Source of the DNA: CADEED01 sp036677145
GTDB lineage: Bacteria > Pseudomonadota > Gammaproteobacteria > Steroidobacterales > Steroidobacteraceae
Direction: 5' to 3'
Assembly (NCBI GenBank): GCA_036677145.1
Contig: JAKFFF010000009.1
Coordinates: forward strand, 1-64,000
Length of the DNA stretch: 64,000 nucleotides
Part shown: piece after piece, positions 43,520 through 52,308 of the stretch
Layout: every line of letters begins with the position of its first letter
Numbering within the stretch: position 1 is the stretch's first letter
Notes under the pieces: generated by a model
What the model was told of the DNA's origin: nothing
The model's database searches: none
Seen by the model: only the letters and a program-made list of their open reading frames with translations
Translations under genes and position numbers: made by a program

Positions 43520-43909
43520 TTACTCCCCAATCAACTCGGCGAGAGCTTCATTGAGCTGGTCGTCCGTAAACGGTTTGCACAGAAAGCCATTCGCACCCTT
43601 TTCGATGGCCTCCACCGCGGTGGCTTTATCGGCCAGCGCGGACACCACAAGTATAAGCACGTCGGCTTTGATTTTGAGCACGTGTTCCACGCACTCGATG
43701 CCGTCCATCTCGGGCATCGTCAGGTCGAGGGTCATCACGTCGGGCAACAGCTGCTTGAACTTGGCCACCGCGTCGACGCCATTCACCGCGGTGCCGACGA
43801 CTTCGAGCGAATCGTTCTGTTGCGAACGCTCGATGCGACGGCGCATCACGTTCGAGTCGTCGACGATCATCATGCGCAACGGTTGGCGCGGTTTGGGCAC
43901 AGCACTCAT
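43520..43909 (-). CDS. Single-domain response regulator (CheY-like)
   Basis: A 129-aa receiver domain with no output domain. Acidic pocket Asp17-Asp18, phosphoacceptor Asp62 (LDLTMPEMDG), a Ser in VVSA and Lys in CKPF complete the active site. It should be phosphorylated by the CheA-like kinase encoded 15 bp upstream and reset by CheX. The downstream target is not evident in the window. Confidence 0.9.
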   Translation of the reverse strand: MSAVPKPRQPLRMMIVDDSNVMRRRIERSQQNDSLEVVGTAVNGVDAVAKFKQLLPDVMTLDLTMPEMDGIECVEHVLKIKADVLILVVSALADKATAVEAIEKGANGFLCKPFTDDQLNEALAELIGE

Positions 43910-43924
43910 GATCTCAGGATCTCC

Positions 43925-46192
43925 TTAAGCGACGGCCGCAGCGCCGGCCGAGTTCTGCTGGGCCGGGAACGACAGCGACAGTTTCATGTTCTTGCCGATT
44001 TCCGAATTCAGCGAGATGCGGCCCCCGAGGCGGGCGGCAATCTCGGCAATGACGTCCATTCCGACACCGCGGCCGGCGTCACGCGTGACGTCCTTGGCCG
44101 TGGAGAAGCCGGAGCGGAACACCAGCATCATCGCCTCCTGGTCGGACAGCGCGGCGGCGTCGTTCTGCGAAATGATGCCCTTCGTCACCGCCGTCTTGCG
44201 CAGCTTCTCGGGCGTCAATCCGCGCCCGTCATCCTCGCACTGCATGCGGAATGCACGGCCGCCTTCGGTCATCTCGAAGTTGATGCGGATGTGACCCTCG
44301 GGCGACTTGCCGGCCGCCGTACGCTCGGCCGGCATTTCGATGCCGTGCACGACCGCGTTGCGGATCAGCTGAATGAGCACGTCCTTGACCGGTCGGCGAT
44401 AGGACTCGGGAACCTGGTCGTGGCCACGGCAGGTCACGACGACTTTCTTGCCGTGATCATTGGCGATGCGATCGGCGAGCTGCTGCGCGGAGGCGACGAA
44501 ACCTTCACGCGCCGAACGCTGCAACGTGGCTTCCGCCGCGATCGCGTCTTCGGTGAGCTTGGGCGTGCGTGTCGTGCTGTCGCCGGTGCCGGACGGCGCG
44601 CTACCCGCGGCGGCCTGCTTGCCGAAGCTGTCGCGGAAGCTCGCGAGTTTCGTGACCATGTCGCGCACCGACTGCGAGTGCGAGACGAGATCGTCGAACT
44701 TCGTGAGCAGCGGCAGGAAGTCGTCACCGGTCAGATCGGTGCGCTCACGCAGCGCGGCGAGATCGTTCTCGAGGCCGTGCGCGCGGGCTTCCATGCTGCC
44801 GAGGCCGATGGCCGCGGCTTCGCCCTTGATGCTGTGGATCTGGCGGAACAGTCCGTCGATCTTGCGACGGAACGTCGCGCTGTCGCGCGCCGGGTCGCGC
44901 AGCGTGGCGTTGATCATCTTGAACGCGACATCCGAATCGTCGAGGAACGAGGACAGCTGAGTCGGATCGACGTGCAGGATCGAGAGGAACGCGTCCATCT
45001 GCGTCTGCGCCGAGTCCTGCGCACCCTTGAGCTGCGCCGCCAGCGCGACGCGCGCGGTCACGTCGGCGACCGCGACGAGCACGTGGGTGATCTCGCCATC
45101 GCGACGGACGCGGTGGAAGTTGAACTCGAGGTAGCGGGTTTCGGAATCCTTGCTGCCCTTCTCGCCGACCTGCAACTCCACTTCGTTGAGTGGGTTGATC
45201 GAGCGGATCAGGTTTTCCTTCGTGCGCTCGCTCCACAACACCTTGACGAACTTGGTGGCGATCTGGAGCGTCTTCGGCGTCACGAGTTCGCGCAACAAGT
45301 CTTCGAAAGTGATGCCCGCGACGGACTCGCGCTGGAACAGCTGCGCGGTCGCGTGCGAGTGAATCGTGCCGATCTTGAGGTCCGAGTCGAGCAGGAAGAG
45401 ACCTTCGCGCACGGTCGAAAGAATGTCTTCAGTCTGCTGGCGCGCGGCGGCGGCCGCGGCGGCCTGCTTGCCGCGAGCAAGAGAGAGGTATCCGACCAGC
45501 GCCGCGAGCGCGCCGGCGAGACCCACGCCGATGAGCACGACCGAACGCAGTGCCGTTGCCAGCGCGTCCGAGGAGCTTTGCAGGCCGGCGATGATCTGCG
45601 CGAGATTCTTTTCGAGCTGCGGCGTGTAGACACGCGACTGCGAGACACCCGTGGTCACCGCATCGCGCAGCTGACGGCCGTCCATGTTGAGCTGCGTGCC
45701 TTCACGCTCGCTGTCCGAGTACGGGATGGCAGTGAAGTTGGCCACCGGATCGAGCGCGGGTTTGTACTTCTTCCACGCCGCGTTCATCTCTTCGATGGTC
45801 TTCTGCACTTCATCGTCGCCACCGATGCCGCCGATGCGGACACCGCTGCCGGCGCTGAGACTGCTGGTGGACGTATCGAACTGCGCAGTGGCGCTCTTGA
45901 GTTGTTCGATCGAATCGCGGACGAAGCCCTTGGCACGCAGGCGGTCCTGGATCGAGTTGAGGGCCGTCTGGATGCGCGAGGGCTGCTGCTGCAGCTCACC
46001 GATGGCGCGGACAGCGGTGTTGTTCTCCACGAGGCGCCCGGCGAAGTACCAGGCCGGCGCCAACACGCCGACGAGGAAGGCCAGGGCCAGGATACCCACC
46101 GCCACCCAGACGGCACGGGCACCCTGCATTCGGGACGAAATCGTCTTGGCGGTCTTGTTTGTCACCTTGCTCACGGACATCTCCTTCATCAC
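43925..46192 (-). CDS. Membrane-bound CheA-like histidine kinase without CheW domain
   Basis: A 755-aa protein. Domains in order: membrane segment (about 26-48); periplasmic helical region (50-220) resembling the PilJ-type sensor; second membrane segment (228-250); PAS-like domain (about 262-385, ILSTVREGLFLLDSDLKIG); Hpt domain with phosphorylatable His in QIHSIKGEAAAIG (about 453); HATPase with N box IRNAVVHG (about 611) and the CEDDGRGLTP and GRGVGMDVI glycine boxes. It ends after the ATPase domain, so the CheW-like P5 domain is missing and sensing is built in. Start is GTG/ATG at 46192-46187, overlapping the upstream gene's stop. Confidence 0.85.
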   Translation of the reverse strand: MMKEMSVSKVTNKTAKTISSRMQGARAVWVAVGILALAFLVGVLAPAWYFAGRLVENNTAVRAIGELQQQPSRIQTALNSIQDRLRAKGFVRDSIEQLKSATAQFDTSTSSLSAGSGVRIGGIGGDDEVQKTIEEMNAAWKKYKPALDPVANFTAIPYSDSEREGTQLNMDGRQLRDAVTTGVSQSRVYTPQLEKNLAQIIAGLQSSSDALATALRSVVLIGVGLAGALAALVGYLSLARGKQAAAAAAARQQTEDILSTVREGLFLLDSDLKIGTIHSHATAQLFQRESVAGITFEDLLRELVTPKTLQIATKFVKVLWSERTKENLIRSINPLNEVELQVGEKGSKDSETRYLEFNFHRVRRDGEITHVLVAVADVTARVALAAQLKGAQDSAQTQMDAFLSILHVDPTQLSSFLDDSDVAFKMINATLRDPARDSATFRRKIDGLFRQIHSIKGEAAAIGLGSMEARAHGLENDLAALRERTDLTGDDFLPLLTKFDDLVSHSQSVRDMVTKLASFRDSFGKQAAAGSAPSGTGDSTTRTPKLTEDAIAAEATLQRSAREGFVASAQQLADRIANDHGKKVVVTCRGHDQVPESYRRPVKDVLIQLIRNAVVHGIEMPAERTAAGKSPEGHIRINFEMTEGGRAFRMQCEDDGRGLTPEKLRKTAVTKGIISQNDAAALSDQEAMMLVFRSGFSTAKDVTRDAGRGVGMDVIAEIAARLGGRISLNSEIGKNMKLSLSFPAQQNSAGAAAVA

Positions 46193-48210
46193 TCCGGCTT
46201 GAAGACGATGCGCTGGACCGCGAGGCGCGGCTCAGTCGAGTCGAATTCTTCGAACCGGGCAGAACCCATGGCATCGATGGCGGCTGCGTCGAAGAGCCCG
46301 GCCGGCTCGCTCGACAACACTCGCACGCGCTCGGTGCGCCCCTCGGGCGTCACGTAGAACTCGACTCGCACCCAGCCCTCGACTCCCTTGGCGGAAGCGG
46401 GGTACTTGGGACGCGGCGGACGCGACATCTTCAGCGGCGGCAGTTTCGGCGTGGCGGCGGCGGTGGCGGCCGCGGTCTGCGCGCTGGCAAGCGCCGCTCG
46501 CAGATCCGCAAGGTCGGCATCACCACCGAGACTTTCGGCGGCATCGAGGAAAGCCGTGGCTTCGCTCGTCTGTTTGGCGGCGACTCGCGTGCGTGCTTCG
46601 GCGATCAGGCGCGAACGCACGTCGCGCACCACCTGCACGGTGGTCGGATGGCGCACGTCGAGCAGCCGCAGACGCTCGGCATTCGAGAGGGCGGAGTCAT
46701 TGGCGGGCGCCAGCAGCGCGCCGCTCGCCAGGCGTTCCTGCGCCGCCTTCGCGTAGCGGGCGATGTCTTCGGTGGTGCGCTGCTGCTTCTGCGCGGCGGC
46801 GGTGATGTCACGCTGCGCGGCGTTGAGCGCCGAGGCCGACACGCCGTTTTCGCGGGCGGCGGCCAGCATCGCCTGCACCTGGCCCTGGTCGCCCTTCGCG
46901 GCCGCATCACGGGCGGCGGCGAGGAGACGCTGGTTCAGATCGTTGTTGAGACGCGCGACGAGTTCGTTCGACGCACCGGCGGCACGCAGGGCGGCGATCG
47001 CATCACGCGCTGATTCGTCGTTCGGTGTCACGAGACGGCCGTTCGCCAGGCGCGACTCGGCGCTCGCGACCAGGCGCGACACCGTCACCGAACGGCGCTT
47101 GCCATCGAGTTCCTTGGTGAGCTGCGCGATCTGCGCCGGCGGCAGCAGGGCATCCTTCTGCGCGCCGTCGAGCAGCGTCTGCGCACGCTCGAAGTTCTGC
47201 GCGGCGAGAGTCGCCTGGATCTGCGCGAGCGCGGTCTGCGCGCGCATCGAGTCGAGACGGGCGTCGACTTCGACGAGCCGGGCGTCCTTCGGGTCGATGC
47301 TGCGGGCTGCCTCGAGCTCGGCCAGCGCGTTGTCGAAACGGCGCTCGTCGAGCGCGGTGCGGGCGCGCGCGATCAGCAATCCGCCGAGGCGCTTGAGACC
47401 TTCGGTGGCTTCCGCGTTGCCCGGTTCGATGACCAGCACCTGGCGGAAATGTTCAAGAGCGTTGTTCTTGGCGGGCTCGATGTAGCGGCGCTCGTCCATG
47501 GCGAGGCGCGCTTTTTCGAGCACTTCATCCAGGGTCGCGACCGGGGCGGCCGGCTTCGCGTCCGCGGCAGCGGCGGGCGCCGAGGCGGCCGGCGCGGCAT
47601 CCGCGGTGGCCGTCCCGGACGAGGAACCTTTCATGAAGTACCAACCGGCGCCGGCGGCGGCGAGCACCGCCACGACGATGCCGATCATCATCACCGGCGA
47701 TTTGCCGGATTTTTCTTCGCTGTCGGAGCCTGCGCCCGACGGAGCGGTGACCGCGCTCAGCGCATCGGCGGTCGAGGAAATTCGAGCGGCGTCGCTGACC
47801 GCGCGCAGCATCGGGCCTGATTCGACGGGCGTATCGACCAGCGCGTGAATCGCGCCTTCGAGCATCAGCGTATCGACCACGCCGGCGGAATCGCCGTCAC
47901 GGATGGCGATGACGACCGGGTTGTGAGGACTGGCCGAGATCGGCGAGAAGTCTTCGGGATTCAGACCGCGCAAGTCCGCCACGAGGATCGTGCGGGTGCC
48001 GGGTTTGAGCATGTTGGCCGCCGACGCGAGACTGTCCGCGTGGCGCAGCGCGCAGCTCGACTCGAGCATCGGCCCGAGCTGGGCCCACAAGTCGAGATCG
48101 GGCGTCGCGATGACCGCGAGCGGCTTCCTGGATTTGAATGAACCCTGGCCTGGTGTGCCCCTGCCCCCGGTATCACCTTGCGCCGCAGCGCCGAATTCTC
48201 GTGCTTGCAT
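46189..48210 (-). CDS. Pseudo-receiver/TPR/TonB-domain membrane protein
   Basis: A 673-aa protein. An N-terminal receiver-like domain (about 30-145) has Asp79 at the phosphoacceptor place, but the switch lysine position reads VDTP, so it is probably not phosphorylated. A membrane segment follows (about 173-193), then an Ala-rich helical repeat region (about 215-570, TPR-like) and a C-terminal TonB domain (about 585-673, KYPASAKGVEGWVRVEFYV). ATG 48210 is chosen for GAGG GTCC upstream. It heads the operon with the CheA-like kinase. No exbB/exbD are nearby. The architecture is unusual; the role is unknown. Confidence 0.8.
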   Translation of the reverse strand: MQAREFGAAAQGDTGGRGTPGQGSFKSRKPLAVIATPDLDLWAQLGPMLESSCALRHADSLASAANMLKPGTRTILVADLRGLNPEDFSPISASPHNPVVIAIRDGDSAGVVDTLMLEGAIHALVDTPVESGPMLRAVSDAARISSTADALSAVTAPSGAGSDSEEKSGKSPVMMIGIVVAVLAAAGAGWYFMKGSSSGTATADAAPAASAPAAAADAKPAAPVATLDEVLEKARLAMDERRYIEPAKNNALEHFRQVLVIEPGNAEATEGLKRLGGLLIARARTALDERRFDNALAELEAARSIDPKDARLVEVDARLDSMRAQTALAQIQATLAAQNFERAQTLLDGAQKDALLPPAQIAQLTKELDGKRRSVTVSRLVASAESRLANGRLVTPNDESARDAIAALRAAGASNELVARLNNDLNQRLLAAARDAAAKGDQGQVQAMLAAARENGVSASALNAAQRDITAAAQKQQRTTEDIARYAKAAQERLASGALLAPANDSALSNAERLRLLDVRHPTTVQVVRDVRSRLIAEARTRVAAKQTSEATAFLDAAESLGGDADLADLRAALASAQTAAATAAATPKLPPLKMSRPPRPKYPASAKGVEGWVRVEFYVTPEGRTERVRVLSSEPAGLFDAAAIDAMGSARFEEFDSTEPRLAVQRIVFKPE

Positions 48211-48411
48211 GGACCCTCGACCTCTCATCGAACTAGTTACGACGGTGGAGCGTTCTCGTCGTGACGGCTGATGCATCCATGCCCGGCACGTACGGAACCG
48301 CGGTGAGGGGCAGTATTAAGTTAGTGATTTGCCGCTGAACGGGACTGAGTCACATCGCGCGCACCGGGATGGTTCGCGGAGGGCCGGATCGCGACCTGGG
48401 TCACACAGGAG

Positions 48412-48456
48412 AATGGGGGCAGCCCCCGTTTCCCAGCGAAAGGGGGCAGTCCTCTG
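48412..48456. repeat. REP-like element, diverged copy 3
   Basis: The same length and plan as the element at 5491-5535: GGGGGCA, six bases, CGTTT..CAGC.AA, then a second GGGGGCA and CCTC. It lies in the 288-bp gap between murA and the TonB-domain gene, which otherwise holds no gene and should hold the operon promoter. Confidence 0.6.
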
Positions 48457-48498
48457 GAGCCCATTTTTAAGGCTCGGGAGCGCTTGAAGGGCTGCCGG

Positions 48499-49758
48499 CT
48501 AGTTCGGAACGCGGCGGATCTGGGCGCCAATCTGGGCGAGCTTTTCCTCGAGCGCCTCGTAGCCGCGATCGATGTGATAGATGCGCTCGATTTCGGTCCT
48601 GCCCTCGGCCACGAGACCGGCCAGAACCAGGCTGGCCGAGGCACGCAGATCGGTCGCCATGACCGGGGCCGCCGTGAGCTTCGGCACGCCCTTGATGATG
48701 GCCGTATTGCCTTCCAGGCGGATCTCGGCGCCCAGCCGGCGCATCTCGAGCATGTGCATGAAGCGGTTCTCGAAGATCGTTTCGACGATGGTCCCGACGC
48801 CGTCGGCAATCGTGTTGAGCGCGGCGAACTGCGCCTGCATGTCGGTCGGGAATGCCGGGTATGGCGCGGTGCGAATGTCGACGGACTTGGGGCGCTTGCC
48901 CTTCATGTCGACTTCGATCCAGTTCGGGCCTATTCCCACCTTCGCGCCGGCTTCGATCAATTTCGCGGTGACCGCGTCGAGGTGTTCGGGGTTGGTGTTC
49001 TTGATGCGCACGTGGCCGCTGGTGATCGCACCGGCGACCAGGTAGGTGCCGCCCTCGATGCGATCGGGCTGCACTTCGTAGCTGGTGGCGCGCAGTTTCT
49101 CCACGCCCTGGATCAGAATCTTGTCAGTGCCCGCGCCCTGGATCTTCGCGCCCATGGCGATGAGGAAGTTGGCGAGGTCGACGACCTCGGGCTCGCGCGC
49201 GGCGTTTTCGATGATCGTCTCGCCGTCGGCGAGCGTGGCGGCCATCATGAGGTTTTCGGTGCCGGTCACCGTCACCGTTTCAAGATTCAGCCGTGCCCCC
49301 TTGAGGCGTCCCGCGCGTGCGCGGATATAGCCGCCCTCGATCTGGATTTCCGCGCCCATGGCCCGCAGCCCGGCGACGTGGATGTTCACCGGCCGCGCGC
49401 CGATCGCGCAGCCGCCGGGCAGCGATACGTCCGCCTTGCCGAAGCGCGCGAGCAGCGGCCCCAGCACTAGGATCGATGCGCGCATCGTCTTGACCAGTTC
49501 GTAAGGCGCGAAACATTCGCGCGTGGTCGAGCCGTCGATTTCAATGCGCATCTTCTCGTCGATGGTCACCGACACGCCCATGCGACCTAACAACTCGATC
49601 ATGGTCGTGACGTCCTGGAGATGCGGGACGTTACGAATCGTTACCGGTCCATCGGCGAGCAGCGCGCCCGCGACGATGGGCAGCGTTGCGTTCTTCGCGC
49701 CGGATATGCGCACTTCTCCCTCGAGGGGAATGCCACCGTTGATCTGCAGCTTGTCCAC
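48499..49758 (-). CDS. murA: UDP-N-acetylglucosamine 1-carboxyvinyltransferase MurA
   Basis: A 419-aa enzyme that transfers enolpyruvate to UDP-GlcNAc, the first step of peptidoglycan synthesis. Active-site Cys117 (PGGCAIGARP) is present, so fosfomycin sensitivity is expected. GGIPLEGEVRISGAKNATLP is the N-terminal signature. It is preceded by ibaG on the same strand, as in many gammaproteobacteria. Confidence 0.98.
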   Translation of the reverse strand: MDKLQINGGIPLEGEVRISGAKNATLPIVAGALLADGPVTIRNVPHLQDVTTMIELLGRMGVSVTIDEKMRIEIDGSTTRECFAPYELVKTMRASILVLGPLLARFGKADVSLPGGCAIGARPVNIHVAGLRAMGAEIQIEGGYIRARAGRLKGARLNLETVTVTGTENLMMAATLADGETIIENAAREPEVVDLANFLIAMGAKIQGAGTDKILIQGVEKLRATSYEVQPDRIEGGTYLVAGAITSGHVRIKNTNPEHLDAVTAKLIEAGAKVGIGPNWIEVDMKGKRPKSVDIRTAPYPAFPTDMQAQFAALNTIADGVGTIVETIFENRFMHMLEMRRLGAEIRLEGNTAIIKGVPKLTAAPVMATDLRASASLVLAGLVAEGRTEIERIYHIDRGYEALEEKLAQIGAQIRRVPN

Positions 49759-49812
49759 GGAATGTCTCGCCAGGCGCCGGAAAAGGGCCGCTAGTGTAAT
49801 GGGGTCAATGCA

Positions 49813-49886
49813 GGTACCGGGAAGGGATTCCCGGCAGTAGCGAGGCTCACGACCGCGGCTTCTCCCGGAAATCCCTTCCCGGCACC
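49813..49886. repeat. 22-bp inverted repeat between murA and ibaG
   Basis: Arms at 49813-49834 and 49865-49886 are reverse complements over 22 bp with two mismatches; each arm has a core CCGGGAAGGGAT or its complement. The 30-bp loop is GC-rich. It fills the 130-bp gap and could be a terminator or processing hairpin after ibaG, or a mobile hairpin element. Confidence 0.7.
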
Positions 49887-49888
49887 GA

Positions 49889-50134
49889 TCAGGCCGCCTC
49901 GTCCGGGGTCAGGGCCTCGATGGACAGGGCATGGATCTCGCGGCCGACCAGCGCGCCGAGGGTCTTGTAGACGAGCTGGTGGCGCGCGATGGGCCGCAGT
50001 CCCACGAACTGCGCCGCGACGATGCGCGACGCGAAATGCGTGTTGTCGTCCGACTCCACGAGGACTTCGGCGCCGGGGAGTCCCACGCGGATCAGCTCGG
50101 CGATGCGTTCGGGGGTCATGATGGTTGAGTTCAT
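49889..50134 (-). CDS. ibaG: BolA-family protein IbaG
   Basis: An 81-aa BolA-like protein that pairs with monothiol glutaredoxin to handle iron-sulfur clusters. The invariant His is in RHQLVYKTLG, and HFASRIVAAQF carries the second conserved block. Next to murA, matching YrbA/IbaG. Start may be MTPER five codons in. Confidence 0.9.
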   Translation of the reverse strand: MNSTIMTPERIAELIRVGLPGAEVLVESDDNTHFASRIVAAQFVGLRPIARHQLVYKTLGALVGREIHALSIEALTPDEAA

Positions 50135-50171
50135 GGGGCGAGTTTAATGCGCGAGGCGGTATGATTCCCGC

Positions 50172-51158
50172 ATGAATGCCGAGGTCAAGACCGATCCGGA
50201 CTCGCTGATCGCGGCAGGACGGCGCGCGCTCGACATCGAGCAACGCGCAATCGCCGCACTCGCCCCGCGGCTCGGCGCCTCGTTCGCGCAGGCCTGCCAC
50301 ATCTGCCTCGCCTGCCGCGGCCGCGTCATCGTCACCGGCCTCGGCAAATCCGGGCACGTCGCCGGCAAGATTGCCGCCACCCTCGCCTCCACCGGCACGC
50401 CGTCGTTCTTCGTGCACGCCGCCGAGGCGAGCCACGGCGACATCGGCATGATCACGCGCGACGACGTGTTGCTCGCGATCTCCAATTCCGGCGAAACCGC
50501 CGAAGTGCTGGTGTTGATCCCGCACCTGTCGCGCCTCGGCGTGCCGATCATCGTCATGACCGGCAACGCAAAGTCGAACCTCGCGCGCACGGCCACCGTG
50601 CATCTCGACGTCAGCGTCGACGAGGAAGCCTGCCCGCTCAACCTCGCGCCCACCGCCAGCACCACGGCGACGCTCGCACTCGGCGATGCGCTCGCGGTCG
50701 CGCTGCTCGAGGCGCGCGGTTTCTCTTCCGAGGATTTCGCCCGTTCGCACCCGGGCGGCGCGCTCGGCCGGAAACTCCTGCTGCACGTCGCGGACATCAT
50801 GCGCACCGGCGACGCCCTGCCGGTAGTTAGTCCGCAGGTGCCGCTGGCCGAGGGCCTGGTCGTCATGTCGAAGAAAGGCCTCGGCATGTGTGTGGTCGTC
50901 GAGAATGGCCGCGCGCTCGGTGTGTTCACCGACGGCGACCTGCGCCGCGCGCTCGACGCCAAGGCCGACATACACCGGACGACGATGCGCGAGATCATGA
51001 CCTCGCCGTTCAAGTCCATCCGTGCCGGCGAACTGGCGGCCGAAGGCGCGCACATCATGGAGAAGCACCGCATCACCGCGCTGCCGGTGATCGACGAGAA
51101 AGGCGCGCTGGTCGGCGCGCTGAACGTGCACGACCTGCTGCGCGCCGGAGTGTTGTGA
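50172..51158 (+). CDS. kdsD: D-arabinose-5-phosphate isomerase KdsD
   Basis: A 328-aa isomerase for the first step of Kdo synthesis. The SIS domain (about 40-180, GLGKSGHVAGKIAATLASTGTP, SNSGETAEVL) is followed by two CBS domains (about 205-325). Coupled to kdsC. Confidence 0.96.
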   Translation: MNAEVKTDPDSLIAAGRRALDIEQRAIAALAPRLGASFAQACHICLACRGRVIVTGLGKSGHVAGKIAATLASTGTPSFFVHAAEASHGDIGMITRDDVLLAISNSGETAEVLVLIPHLSRLGVPIIVMTGNAKSNLARTATVHLDVSVDEEACPLNLAPTASTTATLALGDALAVALLEARGFSSEDFARSHPGGALGRKLLLHVADIMRTGDALPVVSPQVPLAEGLVVMSKKGLGMCVVVENGRALGVFTDGDLRRALDAKADIHRTTMREIMTSPFKSIRAGELAAEGAHIMEKHRITALPVIDEKGALVGALNVHDLLRAGVL

Positions 51159-51676
51159 GCGACGCCGCGCTCCAAGTCGGGCAATTCCAGGATCGGCTGC
51201 GGCGCGTGAAACTCCTCGTGCTCGATGTGGACGGCGTGCTCACCGACGGGCGTCTGTTCTACGGACCGCGCGGAGAATCTCTGAAGGCCTTCCACGTGCG
51301 CGACGGGTACGGGATCAAGGCGGTGGCGAAAGCCGGCATCACCGTCGCCATCATTTCCGGGCGCAAGTCGCTCATGGTTGCGCGCCGCGCGCGCGACCTC
51401 GGCATCCGCCACGTTCAGCAAGGCGTGAGCGACAAACTCGCCGCGCTCGAGAAACTGCTGAAGGCGCGCAAGCTGACGCTGGCGGAATGCGCCTGCGTGG
51501 GAGACGACACGCCGGATGCGCCCATCCTCGCCGCCGCGGGCCTCGGAATCGCCGTGGCCGACGCGCACGCGGACGCGCGCTCCGCCGCGGCCTTGCAGAC
51601 CTCGCAGCCCGGTGGCCACGGCGCCGTCCGCGAAGTGTGCGACTGGCTGATCGCCGCGCGCGCGGCCGGCACATGA
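51155..51676 (+). CDS. kdsC: Kdo-8-phosphate phosphatase KdsC
   Basis: A 173-aa HAD phosphatase. DVDGVLTDG carries the nucleophile Asp, and IISGRKS and GDDTPDAPIL the other HAD motifs. GTG 51155 overlaps the kdsD stop, with GGAG 7 nt upstream. Confidence 0.96.
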   Translation: MSDAALQVGQFQDRLRRVKLLVLDVDGVLTDGRLFYGPRGESLKAFHVRDGYGIKAVAKAGITVAIISGRKSLMVARRARDLGIRHVQQGVSDKLAALEKLLKARKLTLAECACVGDDTPDAPILAAAGLGIAVADAHADARSAAALQTSQPGGHGAVREVCDWLIAARAAGT

Positions 51677-52308
51677 AGCCCATGAAATCCTGGACCCGGC
51701 CGCTGAGTGCCATCGGCGTGATCGCGCTGGTGGGCGGCGTGTATTTCCTCGGGCGCGCGGCCCGCGGCCCCGGCGAAGCGGAGACCGGTTCCGTGATGCC
51801 GCCGGATCCGGGATACGCGGCACGCGACGCCGTGGTCATCGAAACCGGCTACGACGGCCGCGAACGCTACCGGCTCAGGGCGCAGACCATCCGCCAGCAG
51901 GCGGACGGCGGCGTCATCGACATCGAACAGCTCGAAATGGATTACCACCCGGGCAACCAGCCGCAAATCGCCGGGGAATCGACGCCGTCCGGCGCGGCCA
52001 CCGAGGTCTGGCATCTGAAATCCGATCGCGGCCAGGTACGCGCGGACGGCGACGACGTGCAGCTGTCGGGCAACGTTCGGGTTACCGGCTCGGCCCCGGG
52101 CAGTGGCGAACCGCTGACACTCACGACGGAAAGCATGCGTATCAATACGCCGACCGAGTTCATCGAGACCGAAGAACCGGTCACGATGCGGTGGTCGGGG
52201 CACGAGGTGAATGCGCGCGGCATGAAAGCCGATTTGAAGGCAGGCTTGCTGAGTCTAGAATCGGAAGTTCATGGCCAATTCACCCGAAAACAAGGCACGC
52301 AGCACTAA
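51673..52308 (+). CDS. lptC: LPS export protein LptC
   Basis: A 211-aa bitopic protein linking LptBFG to LptA. N-terminal membrane segment at about 11-28, then the LptC beta-jellyroll (ETGYDGRERYRLRAQTI, LTLTTESMRINTPTEFIETEEPV). ATG overlaps kdsC (ATGA). Its last 38 bp overlap lptA. Confidence 0.92.
   Translation: MKPMKSWTRPLSAIGVIALVGGVYFLGRAARGPGEAETGSVMPPDPGYAARDAVVIETGYDGRERYRLRAQTIRQQADGGVIDIEQLEMDYHPGNQPQIAGESTPSGAATEVWHLKSDRGQVRADGDDVQLSGNVRVTGSAPGSGEPLTLTTESMRINTPTEFIETEEPVTMRWSGHEVNARGMKADLKAGLLSLESEVHGQFTRKQGTQH

Noticed and set aside
43424..46357. 977-codon open frame on the plus strand opposite the CheA-like kinase
   Set aside because: Antisense shadow in GC-rich DNA. The minus-strand protein has clear Hpt and ATPase motifs; the plus frame has none.
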